Made by a program: the position numbers and the translations under genes. A model generated the notes under the pieces. The model did no database searches, was not told the origin of the DNA, and saw only the letters and a program-made list of their open reading frames with translations. Below are positions 9,590-18,956 of a stretch of DNA of 64,000 nt, one piece after another (the stretch's first letter is position 1; each line of letters opens with the position of its first letter). Origin of the DNA: Myxococcus xanthus (GTDB lineage: Bacteria > Myxococcota > Myxococcia > Myxococcales > Myxococcaceae); the NCBI RefSeq assembly GCF_900106535.1, contig NZ_FNOH01000001.1:1054001-1118000 (forward strand), in the 5' to 3' direction.

Positions 9590-11448
9590 CGTCCACCCTC
9601 CCACCACTTCACGTCGGGCACCTGCCGAGCGCTCTGGGTGGCGCAGTGGACCTGGCCCTGGGCGATGTGGAACGGCGCCCACGCATCCACCCAGTGCACG
9701 TGGATGCCATGGGCCCCGAGCGCCTCCTCGAACCGCGTCTTGAACGGGTCCTCCCCATCGAGGAGCGGTCCATGCGGGTCTGGCGCGATGACCTGCGTGG
9801 GCGTCAACGACAGCAGGTTCAGCGTGGCGGGCTGGTACGCCGTCACGCCGTCTGACGCGTTCTGGAAGAGGAAGGGCACGCGGATGATGTCAGCGTCCGT
9901 GAGGCCCGTCTCCTCGCGGAGGATGGAGAGTTGCGTGTCGATTTCCAGTGCCGCCACGGCGCTGGCGTCCATCAGTCCGGGGTTGTCGAGCACCTCGGCG
10001 ATGCTCGCCTCCGCGGGTATGGAGTACGCCCAGGACAGGCCGGCGAAGAGCTTCGCGTCTCCGTGCCCCCGGGCCTGCGCGTCCTGGAGTATCCGCCGCG
10101 CGAGCGCCGGGTCGGCCACCAGGGCAATCCAGCCCCGAGGCGTGGGGGCGGGCAGGAAGGTGAACGTCTCATCCACGTGGTCCACGAACAGCCACGAGGT
10201 GTCCACGTAGATGGGAGGCTGCACGGCCTGCGCCTCCAGCATCTGCGTGAAGCTGGGGTCGGGCTGATAGTCCGGCCGCGAGTCCGGCCCCCGGCCCCGG
10301 AACAGCCGGCCCAGGGGATACGTGACACCGTCCTTCTCGTAAGGCGGGATGACCTCCGTATTGCCGAAGGAGTTCAGCGTCTGGGAGGCCATGGACATGC
10401 CCTGCTGGTACTGCTGGATGGCGGCAGTGTCGGGGCCGCGAAGCCAGAACGCGATGCGGCCGGCCGCGCGCAGGGGCGCGTTCGCGTCGGTGTTGTAGAC
10501 GTGCGGCGCGCGGTAGTTGACCTTCATGACGTGCTGGCGGCCCTCCGGCGCAGGCATCGACATGTACGCGGGCTCGAAGTAGTCCTGCGCCCACAAATCA
10601 TCCACCGCGAACTCGGAGTAGACCATCCGCTCTCCTGAGTCCGCGAGCACGCCGCCCAGCGCCTGCCGGAACTGGTTGGCTTCGATGCTGGCGGCGGGCT
10701 TGGAGACGAAGACGTTCCAGGCGGGCGTCATGTGGTGGAAGAGCACCACGGGCGCCACGCGCATGCGGACGGTGTCGGTGAACACCGGGTCGTGCGGATT
10801 GTTTCGGCCGATGGTGAGCACCACGTCCGCGAAGCCATCCCATTCCTCGGGGTCGCGAACGATGTCGCGCCCCTCGATGGCGAGCACCACGCCGCGCCGT
10901 ATCTCAGCGGTCGACAGGAACACCGTGTCGGGAAATCCGCCCGAGATGAAGTTGCCCCGCACGCGCTTGAACAGGCGCACCTTCTTGCCAGCGGCCCCGG
11001 ACACGATGACGGAGCCCACCGTGCCCGCGGGCGCCTCGGGCCAGGGCACCGTGCGCAGCCGGGCCAGGTCCTCTAGGTCCGACTCGCCATTCACCACCGC
11101 GTCCATGGCGTCATGGCACTGCGCCAGCGCGTCGTCGCTGATGCGATGGGGGTCCATGGAGAAGGGGCAGGCGTGCTCGTCGTCGTCCAGGTTGGCCAGG
11201 AAGATGGCGCCGCGCTCCGCCGTCCAGGTGTCCTCGTCCTCGTCCTCCGCGGGGTTGTCGAGCTCGACGATGCCATTGCGATTCACATCCGCGCGCAGGT
11301 CGACCACCGGATGGAAGGGCCCCTCGAGTGGATCCTCGCTTCCGGGGCGTCCCCCTTCGTCATCGGCCACGGGCCCGCAGGCGCTGGCCAACAGGCATGC
11401 CAGCAACAGCGGCAGGAGACGTGCTCGGGCATGCGGGGACGGCGGCAT
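9586..11448 (-). CDS. Protein-arginine deiminase-family lipoprotein
   Basis: A 620-residue protein resembling protein-arginine deiminases (PAD), which convert peptidyl-arginine to citrulline. The catalytic set can be placed: Asp289 in W-A-Q-D-Y-F-E, His424 and Asp426 in D-H-V-D-E-T, and the nucleophile Cys602 in V-H-C-A-T-Q. Order and spacing follow those of animal PADs (Asp, His-x-Asp, Cys). An N-terminal hydrophobic segment ending at Cys24 suggests a lipoprotein. The ATG at 11448 is preferred over 11499 because G-G-A-G lies about 8 bases upstream. A 4-base overlap couples it to the HEAT protein gene. Substrate unknown; an extracellular or envelope role is inferred from the anchor. Confidence 0.8.
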   Translation of the reverse strand: MPPSPHARARLLPLLLACLLASACGPVADDEGGRPGSEDPLEGPFHPVVDLRADVNRNGIVELDNPAEDEDEDTWTAERGAIFLANLDDDEHACPFSMDPHRISDDALAQCHDAMDAVVNGESDLEDLARLRTVPWPEAPAGTVGSVIVSGAAGKKVRLFKRVRGNFISGGFPDTVFLSTAEIRRGVVLAIEGRDIVRDPEEWDGFADVVLTIGRNNPHDPVFTDTVRMRVAPVVLFHHMTPAWNVFVSKPAASIEANQFRQALGGVLADSGERMVYSEFAVDDLWAQDYFEPAYMSMPAPEGRQHVMKVNYRAPHVYNTDANAPLRAAGRIAFWLRGPDTAAIQQYQQGMSMASQTLNSFGNTEVIPPYEKDGVTYPLGRLFRGRGPDSRPDYQPDPSFTQMLEAQAVQPPIYVDTSWLFVDHVDETFTFLPAPTPRGWIALVADPALARRILQDAQARGHGDAKLFAGLSWAYSIPAEASIAEVLDNPGLMDASAVAALEIDTQLSILREETGLTDADIIRVPFLFQNASDGVTAYQPATLNLLSLTPTQVIAPDPHGPLLDGEDPFKTRFEEALGAHGIHVHWVDAWAPFHIAQGQVHCATQSARQVPDVKWWEGGR

Positions 11449-11625
11449 GGCGTTCTCCGGGGGCGCCGACGGGCAGCCCCAATCCCGGTGGAACGACATC
11501 GTGCGCCCTACGGCAAGTCGCGATGCAGTGGCCCGGGAGTCCTTTGCGCCAGGAAAGCGTCATTTGACTTCGAGCCCACAACTCACCGCGTAACTTCAGG
11601 TACCGTGTGGGGTTCCTCCATCGTC

Positions 11626-13212
11626 ATGCGACTTCTGTCAGTCGGATTCCTGGTGGCCTTCGTGCTCTCATGTGCGAGCCGGCCGCACCCCACGGCCGTG
11701 GTGGCGTCCGAGCCTGTGTCGGCCGGACCCGCCTTCGACGAGGCACGTGCGGTCCACGTCCTGCGGCGCATGGCCTTCGGACCTTCGCGACAGGCGCTGG
11801 CGGACCTGCGGCGCCAGGGCGTGGAGGAATGGATGGCGTCGCAGCTCTCCCGTCCCGGTGCGCCGCTGCCAGCCGGTCTGGAGGCGAAGCTCCAATCGCT
11901 GCCCACGTTGACGATGTCCATGGCGGAGCTGGTGCGGGAGTACCCGCCGAAGCGCCAGCGGGAGGAAGCCTTGAAGGACGGGCGTGAGCCACAGCGCCCC
12001 GCGCTCATCGGCCTGGAGCAATCCGCGGCGAAGCTGCTGCGGGCGGTGGAGAGTCCCAACCAGCTCGAAGAGGTGCTGGTGGACTTCTGGTTCAACCACT
12101 TCAACGTGTCCTCGGACAAAGGCGCGGTGCGGTGGATGGTGACGGCCTACGAGCGCGATGCCATCCGCCCGCATGTCTTCGGCAACTTCCGGGAGCTGCT
12201 GGGCGCCACGGCCCGCCATCCGGCGATGCTCTTCTACCTGGACAACTGGCGCAGCGTCCGTGACGGGATGCCGGAGCGCGTGTCACGCGAGCCCGAAGCG
12301 CCGAAGCCCGGCCTCAACGAGAACTACGCGCGCGAACTGCTGGAGTTGCACACGTTGGGCGTGGAGGGGGGCTACACGCAGCAGGACGTGCGCGAGGTGG
12401 CCCGCTGTTTCACGGGCTGGAGCATCCGCAAGCCGCGCCAGGAGCCTGCGTTCTACTTCCGTCGCCGGGCGCATGACCCGGACGACAAGTGGGTGCTGGG
12501 GCAGCGCATCCCCGGTCAGCGGAGCGTGGCGGATGGGGAGCAGGTGTTGGACCTGCTGGCGCGACACCCCTCCACCGCGCGCCATGTCGCGAGCAAGCTG
12601 GCGCGGCGCTTCGTCTCGGACACGCCGCCGCCGGCGCTGGTGGAGCGGGTGGCGAAGGTGTTCCTCGACTCGGGCGGGGACCTGCCCACCGTGTACCGCG
12701 CGCTCTTCCTGTCGCCGGAGTTCTGGGCCCCGGAGGCGCGTGCCGCGAAGGTGAAGACGCCCTTCGAGTTCGTGGTGTCCTCGCTGCGGGCCACCGAAGC
12801 GGAGGTGACGGTGCGCCCCCGGCTGGTGAAGTCCCTGGCGAAGATGGGCGAGCCGCTCTTCCGGGCCCCAGCGCCCACGGGCTTTCCGGAAGGGGCAGCT
12901 CCGTGGGTGAACAGCGGCTCCCTGGTGGCCCGGCTCAACTTCAGCCTGGAGCTGGTGTCCGGGCGGATGCCGGGGACGAAGGTGGCGTTGAAGGCGTTGG
13001 CCACGCCAACCGAGCCCACCGAGCGCGCCTGGGTGGACTCGCTGGGCCAGGCGCTGCTGGGCGCGCCTCCGTCGGAGGAGACGCGAGCGACCATCCTCGA
13101 CGCGCTGTCGAAGCGCGCCGAGGCCGCCAGCGCCGTGGGAGAGACACGCCCCGTGGACGTCTCGCTCATCGCCGGGTTGTTGCTGGGCTCGCCGGAGTTC
13201 CAGAAGCAGTAG
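11626..13212 (+). CDS. DUF1800 family lipoprotein
   Basis: A 528-residue protein of the DUF1800 family: A-V-H-V-L-R-R-M-A-F-G-P near residue 45, F-W-F-N-H-F-N near residue 158, N-E-N-Y-A-R-E-L-L-E-L-H-T-L-G near residue 230 and C-F-T-G-W. The ATG at 11626 is followed by a short signal ending V-L-S-C, a good lipobox with Cys16. Family function is unknown. DUF1800 genes usually neighbour a DUF1501 gene; here the only DUF1501 gene lies about 20 kb downstream at 33398. The gene is divergent from the deiminase operon, separated by 177 bases that hold both promoters. Confidence 0.88.
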   Translation: MRLLSVGFLVAFVLSCASRPHPTAVVASEPVSAGPAFDEARAVHVLRRMAFGPSRQALADLRRQGVEEWMASQLSRPGAPLPAGLEAKLQSLPTLTMSMAELVREYPPKRQREEALKDGREPQRPALIGLEQSAAKLLRAVESPNQLEEVLVDFWFNHFNVSSDKGAVRWMVTAYERDAIRPHVFGNFRELLGATARHPAMLFYLDNWRSVRDGMPERVSREPEAPKPGLNENYARELLELHTLGVEGGYTQQDVREVARCFTGWSIRKPRQEPAFYFRRRAHDPDDKWVLGQRIPGQRSVADGEQVLDLLARHPSTARHVASKLARRFVSDTPPPALVERVAKVFLDSGGDLPTVYRALFLSPEFWAPEARAAKVKTPFEFVVSSLRATEAEVTVRPRLVKSLAKMGEPLFRAPAPTGFPEGAAPWVNSGSLVARLNFSLELVSGRMPGTKVALKALATPTEPTERAWVDSLGQALLGAPPSEETRATILDALSKRAEAASAVGETRPVDVSLIAGLLLGSPEFQKQ

Positions 13213-13314
13213 CCTCGCGCACACGCAGCGTGCCGTGGCCGCCTGGTCCGGAACGACCCAGAAATCGTCCGCGCGGGCACAATCAACTGCGAACTCCTTC
13301 GTAGCGCTCACGCC

Positions 13315-14889
13315 ATGTCCCCATTGCGTCCTGCCCGTATCGTCGCGACGGCGTTGTCCAGCTTCGCCGCCCTCGTGCTGCTCACCGCCGCCGCCCCGCG
13401 ACGTCCCACTACGGAGTGGCTCGCGCGGCCCTCTGAGGCCGCACGCATCGCGCGGGTGGAGGCGGGGCTCGCTCCCATCGTGCTTCCAGGCGAGGCCCCC
13501 CGGCACCTGACGCTCCAGCAATGGATGGAGCTGTACTCGGTGCCTGGGCTGAGCATCGCCGTCTTCGACAAGGGCGCGCTCGTCTGGGCGAAGACCTATG
13601 GCGTGAAGCAGTCCGGCGGCAGCGAGCCCGTCGCCATCGACACGCTCTTCCAGGCGGCCTCCATCAGCAAGCCCGTCACGGCGCTCGCGGCCATGCGCCA
13701 CGCGGAGAAGCGCAAGTGGTCGCTCGACGCGGACATCAACGACACGCTCATCTCCTGGAAGGTGCCGGAGAACGACTTCACGAAGGAGCAGAAGGTCACC
13801 CTCCGCCGGTTGCTCGCGCACAACGCGGGCACGACGGTGCACGGCTTCGCGGGTTACGCGGAGGGAGCGGCCGTGCCGACGACGCAGCAGATTCTGGACG
13901 GCGCCGCTCCGGCGAACAGCGGCGCCGTGAGGGTCGACACCGTGCCGGGGACGCGGACGCGCTACAGCGGTGGTGGCACGGTCGTCGTCCAGCAGATGCT
14001 CGTCGACCAGCTCCAGCAGCCCTTCCCGCGCATCATGAAGGATGCGGTCTTCGCCCCGTTGGGCCTCAAGGACAGCACCTTCGAGCAGCCGCTCCCCAAG
14101 GCGCTGGAAGCCCGCGCCGCCGTGGGGACTCGTTCAGGTGGCACGAGCGTGGAGGGACGGTGGCACACCTACCCGGAGATGGCCCCCGCGGGGCTGTGGA
14201 CCACGCCTTCCGACCTGGCGCGCATCGCCCTGGAGGTCTCCAAGGCCCGGAACGGCAAGTCCCGGCGGATTGTCTCCCCGGCGATGGCGAGGCAGATGCT
14301 CACCGCTCAGTCCTCGAACTTCGGCATTGGCTTCGCGCGCGAGGAGGGCAAGGCCTGGTTCGGGCACGGCGGCGCCAACGCGGGCTACCGCGCCTTCCTC
14401 ATGGCCCTGGCGGATTCAGGGAGCGGAATCGCCGTGATGACGAACTCGGACGACGGCTCGCGCCTCTTTGACAGGCTGCTCGCCAGCGCGGTGGCGGAGT
14501 ATGGCTGGAAGGGCATGGAGGAGGCCCGGCCGGACAGCCCCTCCACGACGGTGGACCTGCTGGTCAGGCTCCAGGGCGTGGACTCCGCCCTGGCCTGGTT
14601 CAAGGACCGCAAGCAGGGGCAGGCGACTGACGCCCAGTTGTCCCCGGGAATCCTCAACGAGATTGGCTATGGGTTCTTGCGCCAGAAGAAGCTCGCGGAC
14701 GCCGTGAAGGTGTTCGAGGCCAACGCGGCGTTCTATCCCGAGGATGCCAACGCCCACGACAGCCTCGGGGAGGCCTACGCCGAGGCGGGCCGCAAGGATG
14801 ACGCCGTCATGCGCTACAAGAAATCGCTGGAACTCGACCCCAAGAACGCCAACGCGGTGAAGATGCTGGAGAAGCTGGGCGGCCGGTGA
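13315..14889 (+). CDS. Beta-lactamase-fold serine hydrolase with TPR tail
   Basis: A 524-residue exported protein. After a signal peptide (about residues 1-27) comes a class C beta-lactamase/esterase-type domain: the S-x-x-K motif as S116-I-S-K119, a Y-S-G motif (R-Y-S-G-G-G) near residue 219, and H-G-G-A-N near residue 350 where classical enzymes have K-T-G. The last ~100 residues form TPR-like helices (F-L-R-Q-K-K-L-A-D-A, then A-H-D-S-L-G-E-A-Y). This family covers esterases, D-aminopeptidases and related hydrolases, so the substrate cannot be read from sequence. It converges on the IPT-PLD gene with only 6 bases between. Confidence 0.85.
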   Translation: MSPLRPARIVATALSSFAALVLLTAAAPRRPTTEWLARPSEAARIARVEAGLAPIVLPGEAPRHLTLQQWMELYSVPGLSIAVFDKGALVWAKTYGVKQSGGSEPVAIDTLFQAASISKPVTALAAMRHAEKRKWSLDADINDTLISWKVPENDFTKEQKVTLRRLLAHNAGTTVHGFAGYAEGAAVPTTQQILDGAAPANSGAVRVDTVPGTRTRYSGGGTVVVQQMLVDQLQQPFPRIMKDAVFAPLGLKDSTFEQPLPKALEARAAVGTRSGGTSVEGRWHTYPEMAPAGLWTTPSDLARIALEVSKARNGKSRRIVSPAMARQMLTAQSSNFGIGFAREEGKAWFGHGGANAGYRAFLMALADSGSGIAVMTNSDDGSRLFDRLLASAVAEYGWKGMEEARPDSPSTTVDLLVRLQGVDSALAWFKDRKQGQATDAQLSPGILNEIGYGFLRQKKLADAVKVFEANAAFYPEDANAHDSLGEAYAEAGRKDDAVMRYKKSLELDPKNANAVKMLEKLGGR

Positions 14890-14895
14890 GTTGTC

Positions 14896-17800
14896 TCAAT
14901 ACCAGGTGTAGTTGGGGACCTCCATCAGGCCGGGCCTGACGCGTGGAAGCCCGAAGTTGGGTTGGGTGGTGTGCCCGAGTGGAAGGACGACGTAGTGATT
15001 GATGATGGCGGCTTGCCTCACGAGATTCGTGCCCAATACCCCCGCCAGGTTGGTGCAGGCCTCGGCCTCGATGTTGTTCACGGTGAGCGGGGTGGCTGTG
15101 TCGTAGTGGCCGAGGAGCCGCTGGAGCGTGTTCTGGGCAAGCGCGGGGTTGTCGATGAACGCGGAGATCTCCCCGTCGTATTGCATGCTGCGATACGACC
15201 AGTTGGCGGAGCCCACGATGAGCCAACGGTTGTCGATGATCGCCACCTTCGAGTGCGTGTAGATACGCGCCCTGGCGGTGACGTTCATGCACGTGTAGAT
15301 ATGGAGCGCGCAATCCACGCGCGAGATGTCTTCGAGCTTGACCACGGTGTCGATGCCCCCACCTCCATTTCTCCGGAACGTGAGGGTGTCGGCCTCCAAC
15401 CAGCTCGAGGCCGTCGGGTTGTTCGCCTGGTACGTGTCCACCACGGTCCACGTGACACAGTCGACCCGGTCGATGTGCTGCTCGACGCCGTTCACCATGT
15501 AGTAGACGCGGCTGCAGTAGTGGGTCCCATTCGGTCTGCGGAGTCGCAGGACAATCTGGAGCCACGAGCGACGCGTCATATAGCCGGGGGCACCGCCACC
15601 CGTGGGCATCATGACGATGACGCGCAACTCCTGGCCGGCCTGTCGGCGGACTTCGTGGCGCGTGTAGATGGCTCGAACAATCTCTGGATCCGCGAAGTGG
15701 TAGTTCTCCAGGTAGATGTACTGATCCGCCGCCGCGATGCGCGCCAGGAGCAGGTCGCGCAGCTTGCGATAGCGCGTCTTTCCCTCTGAGCGCGTCAAGG
15801 CGATGCTCACGTTGATGTTGGCGGCCTGGGGGGCCTGAAGCGTCCGGTTCTCCTGAATCTGAATGGCTTCCCGTCGAACCGTCTGACTCGCGTTGAATGC
15901 GAATCCTCGCGCCAGGATGTCTCCGCCTCCTCCAAAGCTGTTCCAGATCCACCGCTCCTCGATTTGGGAGGTTCGCCGCCACCGGCGCATCCACTCGGCT
16001 TCAACGTCATCCGTCGCGGGGCCGCGAAGACGGATGGCGGCGTCGTGCCAGGTCTGATTGTTCGAATGATCGTTGGGCGCGAAGTAGGAGGGAGAAAGGT
16101 TGATGCCTCCGAGGAGCACCGTTCGCTGCCCCGCGACGGAGAAGATGGCAATCTTCTGGTGGTTCGAGGCCCCGATTTCCCCTTCGTAGGTCTCCAGGAA
16201 GACGCGGACGCGTCCCACCCCCGGGCCCGCGGCGGCCGCGGCGCGGTCGATTTCCGCCACGGCCTGCGCGAAAGCCTCATTCACTTCGGCGACGCCCTTG
16301 CCCTCGCTCACCCGTTCCACCTTCGCCGGGCGCCAGACGATGATGTCGAAGTCGTGCCCCGCGCGGATGACCCGGTCGATATAGGAGAGGAGGGTGTGAT
16401 TGGGCACCCGGAAGTGGGCCCGGTCGCCCATGGTAACTGACGCTTCAATCATCCAGAACGCGAGGCGAACGTACGTGAGCGCATGTCGCGGCGCCTGTCG
16501 CACGGCTTCGAGGTTGAGGCGGAACTCCTCGAAGTACTCCTCTCCGTCCATGAGGAAGACGACGTCGTTGTCTCCCGTCTCAGTGGGGACATCCACGTAG
16601 GTGAACGCATTCGCCAAGGGCAGGCTGAGCGGTTCGCCCGGGTTCTGGACCTGGACGTCACACGCCCCGGCGACGTGCGCGGGTACGCGCGCCCGGAGAA
16701 GACCCGCGTTGACCACGGCGACATCCGTGCAGTCCACTCCGCCAATGCGCACCTGGATTCCGTCCAGGAACCGGGCCCCGGTGATGTCGACCGCCCTGCC
16801 ACCTTCGAGCGCTCCTTGCGCGGGGGTAATGGCGGCGAGCGTGGGCAGTTGACGGTAGGTGAAGCCGTTGACGAGCGTCCCGCTGGGCACGCCGTGGACG
16901 GTCACCATCACATTGACCGTGCCATGGAGCTGGGCCGCGGTCGTCGCGGTGAGCGTCGTCGGCGACAGCACCCGGACGTGGGTCGCGTTGACGCCGTTGA
17001 GGGTGACGGTCGCGCCGTCGACGAAGCCGGTCCCCGTGAGCGTGATGGAGGTCCCTCCCGCGGCGGGGCCGGCCGGCGGAGCCACGCTCGCGATGGTGGG
17101 CGCGGCGCGAAACGCGAACCCGTGGGTGACCTGCTCCGCGCCACCCACCGCCCGCGTCACCACCACGTCAACCGGGCCCGCGATTCCCGCGGCGGTTGTC
17201 GCGTGGAGCTCCTGCGCGGATTGGAATGCGACGGCGGCCGCGGGCGTCCCTCCGAACGCAACCGTGGTGGTGTCCGCGAAGGCGTCCCCGCGTATCACCA
17301 CCACGGTGTTGCCAGCGACGGGGCCTTCGGCGGGGAGAATGCTCGTCACGGTGGCGTAGGTGAACCCGTTGGCGAGCGTCATCGCCGGTGTGTTGGGGTT
17401 CGTCACCACGACATCGACGAGGCCCGCGCCATGCGCCGCCGTCCTCGCGCGAAGCTCGGTGTCGGACACGCGATTGACGTGGGTCGCGGCCGTCCCCCCG
17501 ATGCTCACCGTCGCGCCCATGGCGAACCCGTGGCCACGAATCACCACATCCGTTCCTCCCGCGGGCAGTCCTCGTGCGGGCGCAATGGAGAGGACCTGGG
17601 TGTAGGTGAACGCGCCCACGAGCGTGGTGGGGGCGCCGTCCGCGTTCTGGACCTCGATGTCGACGGTGCCCGCGGCGTGGGCCGGGGTGGTTGCGGTCAG
17701 CGTCGTCGGAGAGACGATGGTGACCTGGGTCGCGGGGCGGCCGCCCATCAGGACCCGCGCGCCCTCCGCGAAGTCCGTCCCCGTCACCGTCACGGCCGTC

Positions 17801-18858
17801 CCTCCGGCCGTTGTCCCCCGGGGTGGTTCGACGCGGGTGATGGCAGGCGCCGCGATGTAGGTGAAGGCCCCGACGAGCGTGCTCGCGGCCTCTCCCCCAT
17901 TCTGGACGACGATGTCGACGGCGCCCGCGGCGTGCGCCGGTGTCCTCGCGGTGAGGGAGTCTGGGGGATGGATGGTGGGGACCACGTTCGTGCCCCCGAT
18001 CGACACCGTGGCTCCGGCGGCGATGCGCGCGCCCCGGATGGTGACGTCGGTACCCCCAACGGAGGGACCTCGGGCCGGTTGGATGCTCGTGACCTCGGCG
18101 CCAATGAAGGTGAGCCCCTGGGGCAGCGTGCCGGCGACGCCGTCACCGTTGGTGACCACCACGTTGGCGGCCCCCACGGCGTGCGCTGGCGTTTGCGCGA
18201 CCAACTCCGTACTGGAGCGGAAAACGACGTGCGGTGAGGGCGTACCGCCGAAGGAGACCGTCGCCGCCGCGTCGAAGAACTTGCCACGGAGGACGATGTC
18301 CTCGCCGCCTCCTGGCCGCGCGCTGTTCGGCGTCGCGCCTGTCACCAGGGGCGTGCAGTATCTGAAAGCGGCCCGCGTCCCCGCGGCGCGGCCGTGGTTC
18401 CAGAAGTCGGCGGCGGCAACGCCACTCCCCGCGGCGTGGGCTGGCGTCCGCGCCCGGAGTTCGGTCGCGGACGCCACGACGACGTTGGTCGCGAGGACGC
18501 CGCCGAACTCCACCTCCATCTGGGCGTGGAATCCCTTGCCGGTGATGACAACGTCAGTCCCCCCGGACGAAGGCCCCTCCGCTGGCGTGATGCTGCTCAC
18601 GACACAGCGATAGTGGAAGCCGACGAAAGTGGCCGGTGCCCCATGGACGTTCCGGACCTGGACGACCGCAGTGCCTGGGAGCGCCCGGGCGGGCACGATG
18701 ACCGTGATTTGGGTGGCGGAGACGAACACCATGTTCGTTCCGGGAGTCCCCCCGAAGGTGACGGTCGAGCCCGCCGTGAACAGGGTTCCGGTAATCGTTA
18801 CCCGTTCACCTCCATCAACTGTGACGTTGTTGGGAGTGATGCCTGTCACGGTCGGCAT
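14896..18858 (-). CDS. Nine IPT/TIG repeats fused to a PLD-like domain
   Basis: A 1320-residue protein, the last gene of effector-like module 1. Residues 1 to about 775 are nine IPT/TIG immunoglobulin-like repeats of about 80 residues, each with a form of P-x-x-G-P-x-x-G-G-T and often T-P-A-H-A-A-G. Residues ~780-1320 resemble phospholipase D-like enzymes with two H-x-K motifs. The second (H1202-S-K-V-A-I-I-D1209, then G-S-A-N-W) is complete. The first (H900-Q-K902, then G-G-I-N-L) has Ser907 where the Asp belongs. No signal peptide is seen, so secretion would need a dedicated machine. The ATG at 18858 is chosen over 18918 because G-A-G-G-A-G lies 9 bases upstream. A lipid- or nucleic acid-cleaving toxin or surface enzyme is inferred. 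Confidence 0.82.
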   Translation of the reverse strand: MPTVTGITPNNVTVDGGERVTITGTLFTAGSTVTFGGTPGTNMVFVSATQITVIVPARALPGTAVVQVRNVHGAPATFVGFHYRCVVSSITPAEGPSSGGTDVVITGKGFHAQMEVEFGGVLATNVVVASATELRARTPAHAAGSGVAAADFWNHGRAAGTRAAFRYCTPLVTGATPNSARPGGGEDIVLRGKFFDAAATVSFGGTPSPHVVFRSSTELVAQTPAHAVGAANVVVTNGDGVAGTLPQGLTFIGAEVTSIQPARGPSVGGTDVTIRGARIAAGATVSIGGTNVVPTIHPPDSLTARTPAHAAGAVDIVVQNGGEAASTLVGAFTYIAAPAITRVEPPRGTTAGGTAVTVTGTDFAEGARVLMGGRPATQVTIVSPTTLTATTPAHAAGTVDIEVQNADGAPTTLVGAFTYTQVLSIAPARGLPAGGTDVVIRGHGFAMGATVSIGGTAATHVNRVSDTELRARTAAHGAGLVDVVVTNPNTPAMTLANGFTYATVTSILPAEGPVAGNTVVVIRGDAFADTTTVAFGGTPAAAVAFQSAQELHATTAAGIAGPVDVVVTRAVGGAEQVTHGFAFRAAPTIASVAPPAGPAAGGTSITLTGTGFVDGATVTLNGVNATHVRVLSPTTLTATTAAQLHGTVNVMVTVHGVPSGTLVNGFTYRQLPTLAAITPAQGALEGGRAVDITGARFLDGIQVRIGGVDCTDVAVVNAGLLRARVPAHVAGACDVQVQNPGEPLSLPLANAFTYVDVPTETGDNDVVFLMDGEEYFEEFRLNLEAVRQAPRHALTYVRLAFWMIEASVTMGDRAHFRVPNHTLLSYIDRVIRAGHDFDIIVWRPAKVERVSEGKGVAEVNEAFAQAVAEIDRAAAAAGPGVGRVRVFLETYEGEIGASNHQKIAIFSVAGQRTVLLGGINLSPSYFAPNDHSNNQTWHDAAIRLRGPATDDVEAEWMRRWRRTSQIEERWIWNSFGGGGDILARGFAFNASQTVRREAIQIQENRTLQAPQAANINVSIALTRSEGKTRYRKLRDLLLARIAAADQYIYLENYHFADPEIVRAIYTRHEVRRQAGQELRVIVMMPTGGGAPGYMTRRSWLQIVLRLRRPNGTHYCSRVYYMVNGVEQHIDRVDCVTWTVVDTYQANNPTASSWLEADTLTFRRNGGGGIDTVVKLEDISRVDCALHIYTCMNVTARARIYTHSKVAIIDNRWLIVGSANWSYRSMQYDGEISAFIDNPALAQNTLQRLLGHYDTATPLTVNNIEAEACTNLAGVLGTNLVRQAAIINHYVVLPLGHTTQPNFGLPRVRPGLMEVPNYTWY

Positions 18859-18956
18859 GCGGGATGTCTCCTCGTCTGCGGGCGATTGTTCATAGGCCGG
18901 GCCGCGGAGGCGCCCCATGGGCTGCCTCCGCGCTGCTCAGTCAACGTGGGGCGCAC

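Noticed and set aside
11564..11592. TTGACT with a TAACTT-like element as a sigma-70 promoter for the DUF1800 gene
   Set aside because: The -10 match is poor and myxobacterial promoters are diverse; not strong enough to list.
13315..14889. True beta-lactamase resistance gene
   Set aside because: The third motif is H-G-G rather than K-T-G and a TPR tail is present, so it is a general serine hydrolase of this fold.
16483..18237. 584-codon plus-strand frame opposite the IPT repeats
   Set aside because: Its apparent repetitiveness mirrors the IPT repeats on the other strand; no recognisable domain.
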